Shown: positions 17,478 to 24,844 of the stretch, piece after piece | Layout of the letters: each line of letters opens with the position of its first letter | Numbering within the stretch: position 1 is the first letter of the stretch | Assembly: GCF_009650605.1 (NCBI RefSeq) | Contig: NZ_WAJT01000001.1 | Span: 1,116,001-1,180,000 of the forward strand | Direction of reading: 5' to 3' | Length of the DNA: 64,000 nucleotides | Source: Labrenzia sp. CE80 | GTDB taxonomy: Bacteria; Pseudomonadota; Alphaproteobacteria; Rhizobiales; Stappiaceae | The notes under the pieces: generated by a model | What the model was told of the DNA's origin: nothing | Database searches by the model: none | What the model saw: the letters and a program-made list of their open reading frames with translations, nothing else | Made by a program: the position numbers and the translations under genes

Positions 17478-18017
17478 ATGACGAAAAGCCCCTCAGTTTA
17501 CACCGCCGTTTTTGTCGCTTCAGTGGGTTTGGCAATTCCTCAAAGTTCGCTTGCCGAAACTCCGACGATACAAACCGTCGGGCCAGTGATCCACCTCGCG
17601 GACAACCTTAACGAAGAAGCCAAGCTAGGTTGGTGTATCGACACCGAAGGTCGCGGGTTAGGTGACCAGCTTCACGCGCATTCCTGCAAACCAAACGGCG
17701 ATGACGTGCTGTTTTCGTACGTACCGGACACCGGCATGATCAAATCGGCGACGTATGAGGGCTTGTGCATGGCCTATAACGCGCCAGGAAGTTTAGAAAA
17801 CCCGTTCGGTTTGATCACTTGCGATGATACTGATCCAAACCAACGGTTTAACTATGATGTGGCTAGCATGGAGATGCATTTGGCCGCTGATGAGCAAAAA
17901 TGTGTGACAGTCGCGGAAACCATTGACGATGCCGGGCCCTACCAGTCACGCGATCTCATCCTCGGTGACTGCGCTGAATTGGAGCTCAGCTTCAAGCAAT
18001 GGGTCATTCAAAAGTAA
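17478..18017 (+). CDS. Secreted ricin-B/beta-trefoil lectin-like protein
   Basis: Exported protein with a Sec signal (MTKSPSVYTAVFVASVGLAI, cleaved near SLA-ETP). The mature ~150 residues carry repeats with WCIDTEG, LCMAY, QRFNYD, CVTVAE and FKQWVIQK. These are typical spacings of ricin-type beta-trefoil (QxW) carbohydrate-binding folds, with paired cysteines. No catalytic domain is attached. It is the last gene before the right end of the transposon. The sugar-binding role is inferred. Confidence 0.65.
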   Translation: MTKSPSVYTAVFVASVGLAIPQSSLAETPTIQTVGPVIHLADNLNEEAKLGWCIDTEGRGLGDQLHAHSCKPNGDDVLFSYVPDTGMIKSATYEGLCMAYNAPGSLENPFGLITCDDTDPNQRFNYDVASMEMHLAADEQKCVTVAETIDDAGPYQSRDLILGDCAELELSFKQWVIQK

Positions 18018-18272
18018 ACCAATATAACATTTTGCCGGAGCCCCGTGCTGTTTCTTCCGTGTGGCTCCGGCACGAAATGAATAGCCCCGCGTTTTCTGGA
18101 CACCCTCGGCTTTCGTCATCTTCCACTATTCGCCCTCTATGGGCGACAGCATCCAGTTCTGACGTTTTGTCGCACCGGGTTGCCGAATTTCCCGATGCAC
18201 TCAAGCATGTCCTGCTGTGCGAGCTACATCTTGGATATTTGTGGATTCATATATTTTCAAATTCTTGGTCAA

Positions 18273-18306
18273 CAAAAAAAACCGCCGAGATTTGCGAGCG
18301 GGGTTT
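18273..18306 (-). terminator. Rho-independent terminator (minus strand)
   Basis: Read on the minus strand, a CCGC...GCGG stem (CCGCTCGC-AAATC-TCGGCGG region) runs directly into eight T residues. It lies just past the tRNA-like fragment at 18316-18360 and fits the 3' end of a former tRNA transcription unit. Confidence 0.55.
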
Positions 18307-18315
18307 CTAATTGGG

Positions 18316-18360
18316 TTGGGGGCGGGATTTGAACCTGCGACAAGCGGGATAGGATTCCGC
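18316..18360 (-). pseudogene. tRNA-like 3' fragment
   Basis: On the minus strand GTCGCAGGTTCAAATCCCGC reads as a T-arm (TTCAAAT loop, 4 of 5 stem pairs), followed by CCCCAAC as an acceptor 3' strand. An upstream AGCGG...CCGCT stem encloses ATCCTAT, which could be a CCT anticodon loop. No D-arm or 5' acceptor strand follows and the CCA end is imperfect, so it is not a complete tRNA. It may be an integration scar or decayed tRNA. The rest of 18018-18390 holds no gene I can support. Confidence 0.35.
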
Positions 18361-18390
18361 TGTTCCTGCATAAATCATAACCACCAAATA

Positions 18391-18472
18391 CCGCCTTCTC
18401 CCGGATAATCCCGTCAAAATTTTTCTGGTGCCGATTAATTGCGGCCAGTGCCAAATAATTCTGGCAAGTACA
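18391..18472 (-). repeat. Right terminal repeat of the Mu-like element
   Basis: This 82-bp unit is matched at 36113-36194 (12 mismatches by my count, about 85%). It contains CCGATTAATTGCGGCCAGTG and TAATTCTGGCAAGTACA, which are inverted relatives of the left-end sites. It ends ACA at 18472, followed by ATGATG, the same hexamer that precedes the left end. Confidence 0.7.
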
Positions 18473-18528
18473 ATGATGTCGTGGACTGAAATAAAATTTA
18501 CGAAAGCGTAAGACGGGCTTTTTTCTAG

Positions 18529-18614
18529 TAAGTTGGCCTGTTTTTGACTACGGATCGTAGGGCCCGCAATATCTGTTGGTGCAATTTAATTCCGGAACAA
18601 TTTGGAAACTAAAG
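18529..18614 (+). repeat. Diverged copy of the left subterminal segment
   Basis: Shares TAAGTTG, CGTAGGG-CCGCAATATC, GTGCA, GGAAC and other blocks with 4311-4396 in the same orientation, about 73% by hand alignment. Its position just outside the first element's right end suggests the left end of a second, older element whose right end would be 36113-36194. Confidence 0.55.
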
Positions 18615-18719
18615 CGGAATTTGGATGGCGATACCATTCTTTCCGGTTCGGGCTTCCCTATTGTGAAACTTGACGATTTTCAGTGCGAAAAAGGATCAGA
18701 GATTGTTGTTGGGCGAGAC

Positions 18720-18988
18720 TAGGTTGATCTGCCATCCGCTCCGGGTTGGTCCATTTTGAATGGTTAGCGTCCACTAGGGTTTGATTCATCAGAACAATGA
18801 CGTCAGGAGCTGGTGGGCGGGAGACTAAAACACGATTTTAAGCCACTTGGGGCTGTTTGGTGTTGTAGTGTTTCCTCCAGCTTTCGGTGATGACTTGAGC
18901 CTCCGCGGGGATGTGAGGAGGCCTTAATTCAGCAGTTCATCGCGCAAGCGCGCATTGAAGCTTCCACAGTATGCGTTCTCCTGGGCGA
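18720..18988 (-). pseudogene. Degraded IS3-family orfB remnant
   Basis: Minus-strand fragments match the C-terminal part of IS3/IS407-type transposases. AQENAYCGSFNARLRDELLN ends at a stop. After a deletion come EAQVITESWRKHYNTKQPQ and then RPPAPDVIVLM. The catalytic Glu region is altered (ENAYCGSF in place of ENGYCESF). Frames are interrupted, so it is non-functional. It lies between the cassette's left repeat and the pyridoxine-oxidase-like gene. Confidence 0.7.
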
Positions 18989-19013
18989 GTTTAAGCACTA
19001 TGCGTATCGCGAT

Positions 19014-20567
19014 TTATGCGACGTCAAGACGATCCGGCCTTCGCTGGAACGTCGCGGCAAAGGTTTCCGCGACCGCGAGAATGGCGGCATGCACAGGGCC
19101 GGAGGTCAACGCAGGGAAGACGGATGCGTCGACGATGTGGAGGTTTTCGAGCCCATTGACCTTAAGGTTGTCGTCGACGATCGCCTCGTCGTCAGCTCCC
19201 ATGCGGCATGTGCCGATTGGATGGTGGTGGGTGATGGCGGCACTTGCGATAAACGCGTCGAACTCCTCAGCGGTCCGGACGTCCTTGCGAGGCAGCACTT
19301 CCTCAAGCCTCCAGTCGGACATTACTTCGCTGTGACCGACCTCACGTGCATATTCCAGTGCCCGGCGGAAATATGTCCTGTCGGTTTCTGTCTGCAGATA
19401 GGCAGGGTCCAGCAGCGGTTTGTCGCGAAGTCCGGGACCGCTCGGCGTCAGGAAACCTCGGCTTGTTGGGTGTGTGACGCCAAAGAGGAACGTGTAGGCG
19501 TCTCCGGGCGCCGGCGCTTCGAAGCATTCGGAAACGCTCGGCGCGGTCACGCAGCCGAGCACCACGTCCGGCTTGCCGCCTGATTTGGTCATGTCTTGCG
19601 CGCTCAGATACATAAGCGACTCGGATAGTTGCAATTTCGAAGGTGGAACGGGCTTCTTGGAGCGGTAGACGTTGCCGGCTCCGAGCAGGTGATCCTGAAG
19701 GTTCTGCCCGAGCGCCTCGCGGCGAAGCAACAGGGGCACGCCGATGCGTGCGAGGTCTTCTTCCGGGCCGATGCCGGAGCGCATCAGAAGCAGAGGATTG
19801 GCGATTGTGCCGCCGCTCAGGATATACTGGTTCGCGATCAGCGTTTTTACTTTGCCATCTTGCTCGACCTCCACACCCGTCACGCGGTTCTTTTTCAAGA
19901 GAAGCTTCAAGGCAGGCGTTCCGGGCAGAACTGTCAGGTTCGAGCGACTCATAATCGGAAACAGATAGGCATCTGCGACATTCACCCGTTTTCCGTCGCG
20001 AATGGTCAAGGAGTTCGGCGCAGTGCCGATCAGGTTAGGGCCGTTGTGGTCGCTCAGTTTGGGAACGCCCATGGATTGCCCGGCCTGCATAAAGGCAGAG
20101 ACCACAGGATTGACATCGGCATCCGGAAGATAGACGGGCAGGGGACCTTCCGTGCCGTGATAGTCGGATCGTCCTTGCGAGAAGGTTTCGCTCTTGATGA
20201 AGCCCGGCAGGAGGCCTTCATAGGACCATCGGGACGAGCCGGCTGCGTCCTCCCACGGTTTGAAGTCGTCCGGATGCCCGCGGACATGGGCCATGGCATG
20301 CAGGCAGCTCGATCCACCAAGAACCTTGCCGCGAGGCCAGGCGTGACGCCGACCTGCGGTTCGCGGTTGCGGTACCGTCTCGTAGCACCAGTCGAAATCC
20401 CGCGCCTGGATGAATGGCCACATCTGAGGCACGGCGATGTCGGGGTCTGTCGGTCTACCCCCAGCTTCCACAAGGGCGACAGTCGTTTGACCGTCCGCGG
20501 AAAGGCGATTTGCCAGAACGCATCCGGCTGAACCTCCACCAACAATGAGGACATCGTATCTTTCCAC
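19014..20567 (-). CDS. GMC flavoprotein oxidase, probable pyridoxine 4-oxidase
   Basis: GMC-family FAD enzyme of 517 residues. The FAD-binding motif is MERYDVLIVGGGSAGCVLAN. The second GMC signature is RGKVLGGSSCLHAMAHVRGH. C-terminal HHHPIGTCRMG and GPVHAAIL supply the active-site pair His449 and His493 by my count. In Mesorhizobium, pyridoxine 4-oxidase, a GMC enzyme, converts pyridoxine to pyridoxal with O2. The assignment here rests on overall resemblance to that enzyme and on the pyridoxamine-pyruvate aminotransferase gene close by. Other alcohols remain possible. It starts with GTG 33 bp after gntR. Confidence 0.7.
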   Translation of the reverse strand: MERYDVLIVGGGSAGCVLANRLSADGQTTVALVEAGGRPTDPDIAVPQMWPFIQARDFDWCYETVPQPRTAGRRHAWPRGKVLGGSSCLHAMAHVRGHPDDFKPWEDAAGSSRWSYEGLLPGFIKSETFSQGRSDYHGTEGPLPVYLPDADVNPVVSAFMQAGQSMGVPKLSDHNGPNLIGTAPNSLTIRDGKRVNVADAYLFPIMSRSNLTVLPGTPALKLLLKKNRVTGVEVEQDGKVKTLIANQYILSGGTIANPLLLMRSGIGPEEDLARIGVPLLLRREALGQNLQDHLLGAGNVYRSKKPVPPSKLQLSESLMYLSAQDMTKSGGKPDVVLGCVTAPSVSECFEAPAPGDAYTFLFGVTHPTSRGFLTPSGPGLRDKPLLDPAYLQTETDRTYFRRALEYAREVGHSEVMSDWRLEEVLPRKDVRTAEEFDAFIASAAITHHHPIGTCRMGADDEAIVDDNLKVNGLENLHIVDASVFPALTSGPVHAAILAVAETFAATFQRRPDRLDVA

Positions 20568-20600
20568 GGAGCAGGACCCTCTGCGGTCGGGAATGGGAAC

Positions 20601-21332
20601 CTAAGCGGCGTCGACGGAGCCGACGCCAAGGCGACTCATGATCTTGCGCTGAACCACGGCCAGGTGTCCCCACATGGCTTTTTCCGCACTGTCCGGGTCC
20701 CGCCGCGCAATGGCGCTGGCTATTTGTTCGTGCTCCGCGTCGCGCGCCGCGACACGTTCGGGCGTCGTCTGACTGTCGCTGTCGGCGAAGCGGAGACGGC
20801 TGTCGTTCTGTACCTGATGCAGCAGAACGTGCAGTTCGCTGGCCAGGCTGTTCCGTGACCCGGCTGCAATTGCCCGGTGGAAGAGCTGGTCGGCCTCGCT
20901 CGGGTTCATGCCCGCAGGTGATTTGGCCGCACTCACGATCCGCTCGATCTCCGCCGGAGACGCGCGCAGAGCCGCTAGCCGCGCCAAAGCCGGTTCCAGA
21001 AGCATGCGCATTTCCATGACTTCCAGCGGGTTCGTCGACTGGGCGATGCGTCCGCTCTGTACCGTGCCGTTCGGTGAATTGGCACGGCGTCCGGTCTTGG
21101 CAGGTTCGACCTCGCCCAATTCCCGCAATACCTGCAAGGCCTTGCGTAAGGTATGCCGCTTAACGTCGAGCTTTTCGGCCAGCACTCGCTCTGGTGGAAG
21201 TTCTCCTTCGCTGCGCTGGATGTCCCTAAGACTCTCGATCAGGTTCCCAAGTTTCTTCGGGACTGCATTGGGGAAAGCAGGGGTATCATGGTCCGGTGTC
21301 GAATTTTTCTTATCCATGCTCAAATTGGTCAA
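20601..21332 (-). CDS. GntR-family (FCD) regulator of the pyridine/B6 cassette
   Basis: A winged-helix GntR domain (PPERVLAEKLDVKRHTLRKALQVL) is followed by an all-helical FCD ligand domain (MRMLLEPALARLAALRAS; DQLFHRAIAAGSRNSLA; DAEHEQIASAIARRD). Length is 243 residues. The start is a TTG at 21332, favoured because GGGAGG lies 6 nt upstream; the ATG at 21317 has no good site. It is cotranscribed with the GMC oxidase. A bipartite operator (21555-21589) upstream of it is also found upstream of the monooxygenase operon. The ligand is probably a pathway metabolite. Confidence 0.85.
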   Translation of the reverse strand: MTNLSMDKKNSTPDHDTPAFPNAVPKKLGNLIESLRDIQRSEGELPPERVLAEKLDVKRHTLRKALQVLRELGEVEPAKTGRRANSPNGTVQSGRIAQSTNPLEVMEMRMLLEPALARLAALRASPAEIERIVSAAKSPAGMNPSEADQLFHRAIAAGSRNSLASELHVLLHQVQNDSRLRFADSDSQTTPERVAARDAEHEQIASAIARRDPDSAEKAMWGHLAVVQRKIMSRLGVGSVDAA

Positions 21333-21554
21333 GCGTTTCCTCCCGTGGAAATTTTTCTTTTAAAGAATCGGTGTTTCCTTCTGTATAAATCATAAAAACT
21401 TTGCACAGTGATAGTGGATAAAAAGAATAGTCTATTTGCTGATCAAACGGTTGCGATTTGGTTGTTAAAGACATCCGATCTCCAGTTTGAACTTGGTTGC
21501 AAAAATAACGAATTTATCCTGAGTCGGGAACTTTTTGAGCAACTGGTCCTGAAA

Positions 21555-21589
21555 AACCAACCAAAATTATCGCTTCTGTCATTTTGGTT
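21555..21589. promoter_or_regulatory. Bipartite operator, copy 1 (upstream of gntR)
   Basis: AACCAACCAAAA, 15 bp, TTTTGGTT. The same two blocks at the same spacing occur at 28222-28256; 15 bases, AAAAACCAACCAAAA, are identical in both. The right half overlaps the ppaT stop codon. Because of its AACCAAAAT/ATTTTGGTT stem followed by GGTTTTT on the minus strand, it could also act as the ppaT terminator. Confidence 0.6.
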
Positions 21590-22763
21590 ATCCAGCTTTG
21601 GCGATGATCTCCATGGCGGCGGTGACTCCTGCGCCGACGTCGTAGGACTTGCCTGTCAACTCCGACAGCGCGCCACCGAGTGCGGTCAGGGCCACAATTG
21701 CATAAAGAGGTTCCGCCGTCGGGCCCATGTGGCCAATGCGGACGAGCTTGTCATGGGTTTCTCCTCGGCCGGAGGAAATCATGACGCCGTACTTCTCTCG
21801 CATCTTTCCCCGCAACGCGGCGTCGGCGACATCTTTTGGCAATGTCACGGACGTTGCTGTCGGCGACGCAATGTCCTCGGACGCTGCCCAGAGACCGAGG
21901 CCCATGGCCGCGACTCCTGCCCGGCAGGCCTTGGCGGTCAGCGTGTGGCGGGCCCATACCGCTTGCTCTCCCTCTTCGAGGTGTCGGTCTATCGCGGCCT
22001 CCAGACCGTTAATCTCCGCGACTGAAGGCGTGAATGGGAAGGGTTCGGTTGCCTTATGGGCAGTCTTCCAGTCCGAGAGGCTTAAAATGGAGGCCGACGG
22101 CGCTGTCGGATTGGTCTCGATTTTCTTCCAGGCCGCATCGGAGACAGACAAGAGGGACAGCCCAGGTGGACAGCCGAGGCATTTGTTCGGACCGGTAACG
22201 AAAATATCCGCCTTGATGGCGTTGGGCAAAACCTCCATGCCGCCGAAGGACGAGACGGCGTCGACGATGAAAATAGCGCCGCTCTTCGCCACGATCTCAC
22301 CTATCTCCCGGACCGGATTGATGGTGCCCGAAGGGGTGTCGTGGTGGCAGGCTGCGACCACCTTGATGTCAGGCCTCTCGGCAAGCATTTTTTCCACGCT
22401 GGCGGGATCTATCGCTTCGTTGAAAGGCACGCGGATTTCCAAAAGTTCCTTGCAGTAGCGCTGAAGCCAGAAGCCGTAGCCTTCGCCATAGACTCCGGAC
22501 ACGAGATTGAGCACCGTGTCCTCGCCGGACACGGCAGAAGCCGCCGCAGCTTCCAGCCCGAGCACTGGTTCGCCCTGGAGGATCAAAGGCGGTTCGTCGC
22601 TCGCCATGACCTTGCAAAGCTTGCGCGAAACCCTCTCGTAGGTCTCCTGGAACACAGGGTCGTAGTCGTAGAGGACCGGACGCGCGAGGCCCTGAAGGAC
22701 TTCCGGGTAACAGTTCACCGGGCCTGTGGTCAGCGTAAATGTCGGCTGTCTGAGCTTGGGCAT
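21588..22763 (-). CDS. ppaT: Pyridoxamine-pyruvate aminotransferase
   Basis: Converts pyridoxamine plus pyruvate to pyridoxal plus alanine; in the known Mesorhizobium enzyme PLP is not a cofactor, pyridoxamine being the substrate. The protein is a class V aminotransferase-fold enzyme of 391 residues. It resembles the M. loti enzyme along its whole length as I recall it: TLTTGPVNCYPEVL, GEPVLGLEAAAAS, CHHDTPSGTINP, TGPNKCLGCPPG, ISSGRGETHDKLVRIGHMGP. The Schiff-base Lys194 and substrate-carboxylate arginines R333 and R342 correspond, with a constant offset of 3, to K197, R336 and R345 of the characterised enzyme. It follows the ABC importer genes (50-bp gap). Alanine-glyoxylate aminotransferase is the alternative family, but the motifs favour this call. 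Confidence 0.85.
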   Translation of the reverse strand: MPKLRQPTFTLTTGPVNCYPEVLQGLARPVLYDYDPVFQETYERVSRKLCKVMASDEPPLILQGEPVLGLEAAAASAVSGEDTVLNLVSGVYGEGYGFWLQRYCKELLEIRVPFNEAIDPASVEKMLAERPDIKVVAACHHDTPSGTINPVREIGEIVAKSGAIFIVDAVSSFGGMEVLPNAIKADIFVTGPNKCLGCPPGLSLLSVSDAAWKKIETNPTAPSASILSLSDWKTAHKATEPFPFTPSVAEINGLEAAIDRHLEEGEQAVWARHTLTAKACRAGVAAMGLGLWAASEDIASPTATSVTLPKDVADAALRGKMREKYGVMISSGRGETHDKLVRIGHMGPTAEPLYAIVALTALGGALSELTGKSYDVGAGVTAAMEIIAKAG

Positions 22764-22812
22764 AGATCTCGTATCTTTGTTTCAAGGAAGCGGAGAAAGG
22801 GCGGCTTCTTCG

Positions 22813-23745
22813 TCAACGCTCCCCTCGGGCGTAGGCCGTGCCCAGCGATACAGGCAGGTTCGCCTTGCTGCCGAGAACCACCAGAACGCCCATCACGGCG
22901 GCAAATGGCAGCATCTGAATGACATCGGTCGGAATATCTATGCCGGCGACCTGTAGGGCGGTGGTCAGAGAGAGGCAGGCTCCAAACAATGTGGCGCCAC
23001 CCAGCACCCAAAGCGGCCGGCCGCGGGCAAGCATGGCGAGGACGATACCGATGAAACCGTTGCCATGTGTCATGAAGGGCACGAATATGCCCGCACCGAC
23101 AATGGCCATGAAGGCGCCGCCGAGACCTGCCAACGCCCCAGTTGTCAGGACCGCCACTGTTCGCACCTTGATAACGTCGACGCCTGAGGAATCGAGAGCC
23201 GCCGGTTTGTCGCCTGCAGCCTGCAGGGCCAGGCCGAAATGCGTGCGGCGGTAAAGATAGGCGAAGACGGCCACCAGAAGCAGCGCGAAATAGACGACCG
23301 GTTCGCGGCCGAACAGGGCCGGGCCGACCACTGGAATGTCGTGCAGGACAGGAATGTCCCATTTGAGCGTTGCCGGCAGGCGAGGGTAGGTACGGCTGAA
23401 CTGGAAATGATGAAGGATTGCGGTCGCACCTTCTGCGCATAGGGTCAGTGAGATGCCGATGACGATCTGGTTGAGGCCCATACGCACGCACAGCACTGCC
23501 ATGAACAGCGCGACGAACATGCCGCCCGCGGCTCCGGCGATAAAGCCGAGCCCCATGGACTCGCACTTCCACGCGATCAGGAAACCGGTATAGGCGCCGG
23601 CCAGCATCATGCCCTCGATACCGATATTGAGGACGCCGGACTTTTCGGACATCTGCTCGCCGATCCCGACCAGTAGGAGGGGGATGCCCGCCGAGATCGC
23701 CCCGGCCAGAAGAGCCGTCAGGAATGCTTCGGTGAAGAGCGCCAT
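22813..23745 (-). CDS. BMP-type ABC importer permease 2
   Basis: Membrane subunit of a nucleoside-type ABC importer (BPD_transp_2 family), 310 residues with 8-10 hydrophobic segments. The hallmark GERSGVLNIG-like sequence is SEKSGVLNIGIEGMMLAGAY, and the C-terminal VLAMLARGRPL and PFAAVMGVLVVLGSKANLP are typical. ATG 23745 lies 1 bp after the stop of permease 1; the longer frame to 23793 overlaps it. It forms a heterodimer with the neighbouring permease. Confidence 0.9.
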   Translation of the reverse strand: MALFTEAFLTALLAGAISAGIPLLLVGIGEQMSEKSGVLNIGIEGMMLAGAYTGFLIAWKCESMGLGFIAGAAGGMFVALFMAVLCVRMGLNQIVIGISLTLCAEGATAILHHFQFSRTYPRLPATLKWDIPVLHDIPVVGPALFGREPVVYFALLLVAVFAYLYRRTHFGLALQAAGDKPAALDSSGVDVIKVRTVAVLTTGALAGLGGAFMAIVGAGIFVPFMTHGNGFIGIVLAMLARGRPLWVLGGATLFGACLSLTTALQVAGIDIPTDVIQMLPFAAVMGVLVVLGSKANLPVSLGTAYARGER

Positions 23746-23746
23746 C

Positions 23747-24844
23747 TTAAACTGCCTTTCCCTTGCTTCGGCGCTGGTCGACCATTTCGGCAACCGCCAT
23801 CAGAATGAGCAACATCGCCATGGTGACGAGGGTGAAGTAATTGGGAACGCCGAGCCGCCGCGCTGCGCTCTCGCTGCCGATGGACAGCACGGAGAACAGA
23901 AAAACAAAGGCGATGGTGGCGAAGCCGTTGAAACGGGCAAGGAACACCAGCGGCACAATGGTTAGCGTATAGGCCGGGTTCCAGTCCGCCCGCACATTGC
24001 CATACTGGCCGAGCACGGAGACAGCGCCGGCCAGGCCAGCAAGCCCGGCGGAAATGGAAAAGACGACGACGGTCAGTGCCGCGACTGGCAGCCCGGCATG
24101 CACCGCCGCCTTGGCATTAGCACCGACGATGCGCAGGCGCAGGCCGAACGCCGTTCGGTTCATGGTGAAATGAACGATCAGAACCGCAGCCAGCCCGAGC
24201 AGAACGCCGCTGGAAACGGTTGTGTCGAAGAGTCTCGGCAGACGGTCCGAAACGGCAAGAGTACGGGTCTGCGGAACCGTCGTTTCCGGATCAAGAAAAA
24301 CGAGCTTGACCAGGACGTTTGCCAGCGAGCCGCCGAGGAAGGTCATCATCATCGTTGTGATGATCTCGTTGATCCCCTGATAGGCCCTCAAAAAGGCGGG
24401 CACGAGGGACCAGATGGCGCCTGCCGCTGCACCGATGGCAAGGCATAGAATCATCATCAGCCAAGGCGGCAGGGTATCGACGAGTACGGGTCCCGCGGCG
24501 GCCACGAATACAGCGCCGAGAATGAATTGGGCATCGCCTCCAAGGTTCCAGATGCCGGCCCGGAAGCAGACAATCAGGCTTGCCGCGATCAGAAGCAGCG
24601 GTCCCATCCGGGTCAGTGTCGCCTGCACCCCTGACGGCGACATAACCCCGCGCTGAAAGATGTAGCCGTAGTAATCCTGCGGACTAACCCCCATTGCCAG
24701 GAGAATGAGGCTGGCCATGACAAGCGTTGCCAGGACTGGTCCGATGGTGATGATGAGAAAGTGAAGCCGGTCGTCGTGCATGCCAAGCTGGACCTTGCGT
24801 TTCTGTTCGCCTGATTCAGGCGCGATTGCTATCTCGCTGGTCAT
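23747..24844 (-). CDS. BMP-type ABC importer permease 1
   Basis: Integral membrane subunit of 365 residues with ~9 transmembrane helices. Motifs include WNLGGDAQFILGAVF and AFLRAYQGINEIITTMMM, typical of the YufP/NupB-like permease that pairs with a GESGVLNIG-type partner. Its start overlaps the ATPase stop by 4 nt. Substrate class in this family includes nucleosides and riboflavin. Here the context suggests a B6 vitamer or related pyridine. Confidence 0.9.
   Translation of the reverse strand: MTSEIAIAPESGEQKRKVQLGMHDDRLHFLIITIGPVLATLVMASLILLAMGVSPQDYYGYIFQRGVMSPSGVQATLTRMGPLLLIAASLIVCFRAGIWNLGGDAQFILGAVFVAAAGPVLVDTLPPWLMMILCLAIGAAAGAIWSLVPAFLRAYQGINEIITTMMMTFLGGSLANVLVKLVFLDPETTVPQTRTLAVSDRLPRLFDTTVSSGVLLGLAAVLIVHFTMNRTAFGLRLRIVGANAKAAVHAGLPVAALTVVVFSISAGLAGLAGAVSVLGQYGNVRADWNPAYTLTIVPLVFLARFNGFATIAFVFLFSVLSIGSESAARRLGVPNYFTLVTMAMLLILMAVAEMVDQRRSKGKAV

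Larger units (their letters stand above)
4223..18472 (+). mobile_element. Mu-like transposon with efflux-pump cargo
   Basis: The element carries a Mu-type early region (repressor, Ner-like protein, transposase, AAA ATPase) at its left side and cargo to its right. The left end starts TGAGGTTGTCGGAATTA. The right end, read inward on the minus strand, starts TGTACTTGCCAGAATTA. Both ends carry a second inner site related to GGCCG-AATTAATCGGCACCAG in inverted orientation. ATGATG lies at 4219-4224 and again at 18473-18478, so the element is flanked by ATGA or ATGAT, depending on which terminal base is taken. This fits a short target duplication; Mu makes 5 bp. The boundaries are inferred from these repeats. 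There are no phage structural genes, so this is a transposon and not a complete Mu-like prophage. Confidence 0.75.

Noticed and set aside
18310..18400. Complete tRNA gene
   Set aside because: T-arm and part of an anticodon arm are present, but no D-arm or 5' acceptor strand can be folded and the CCA end is imperfect.
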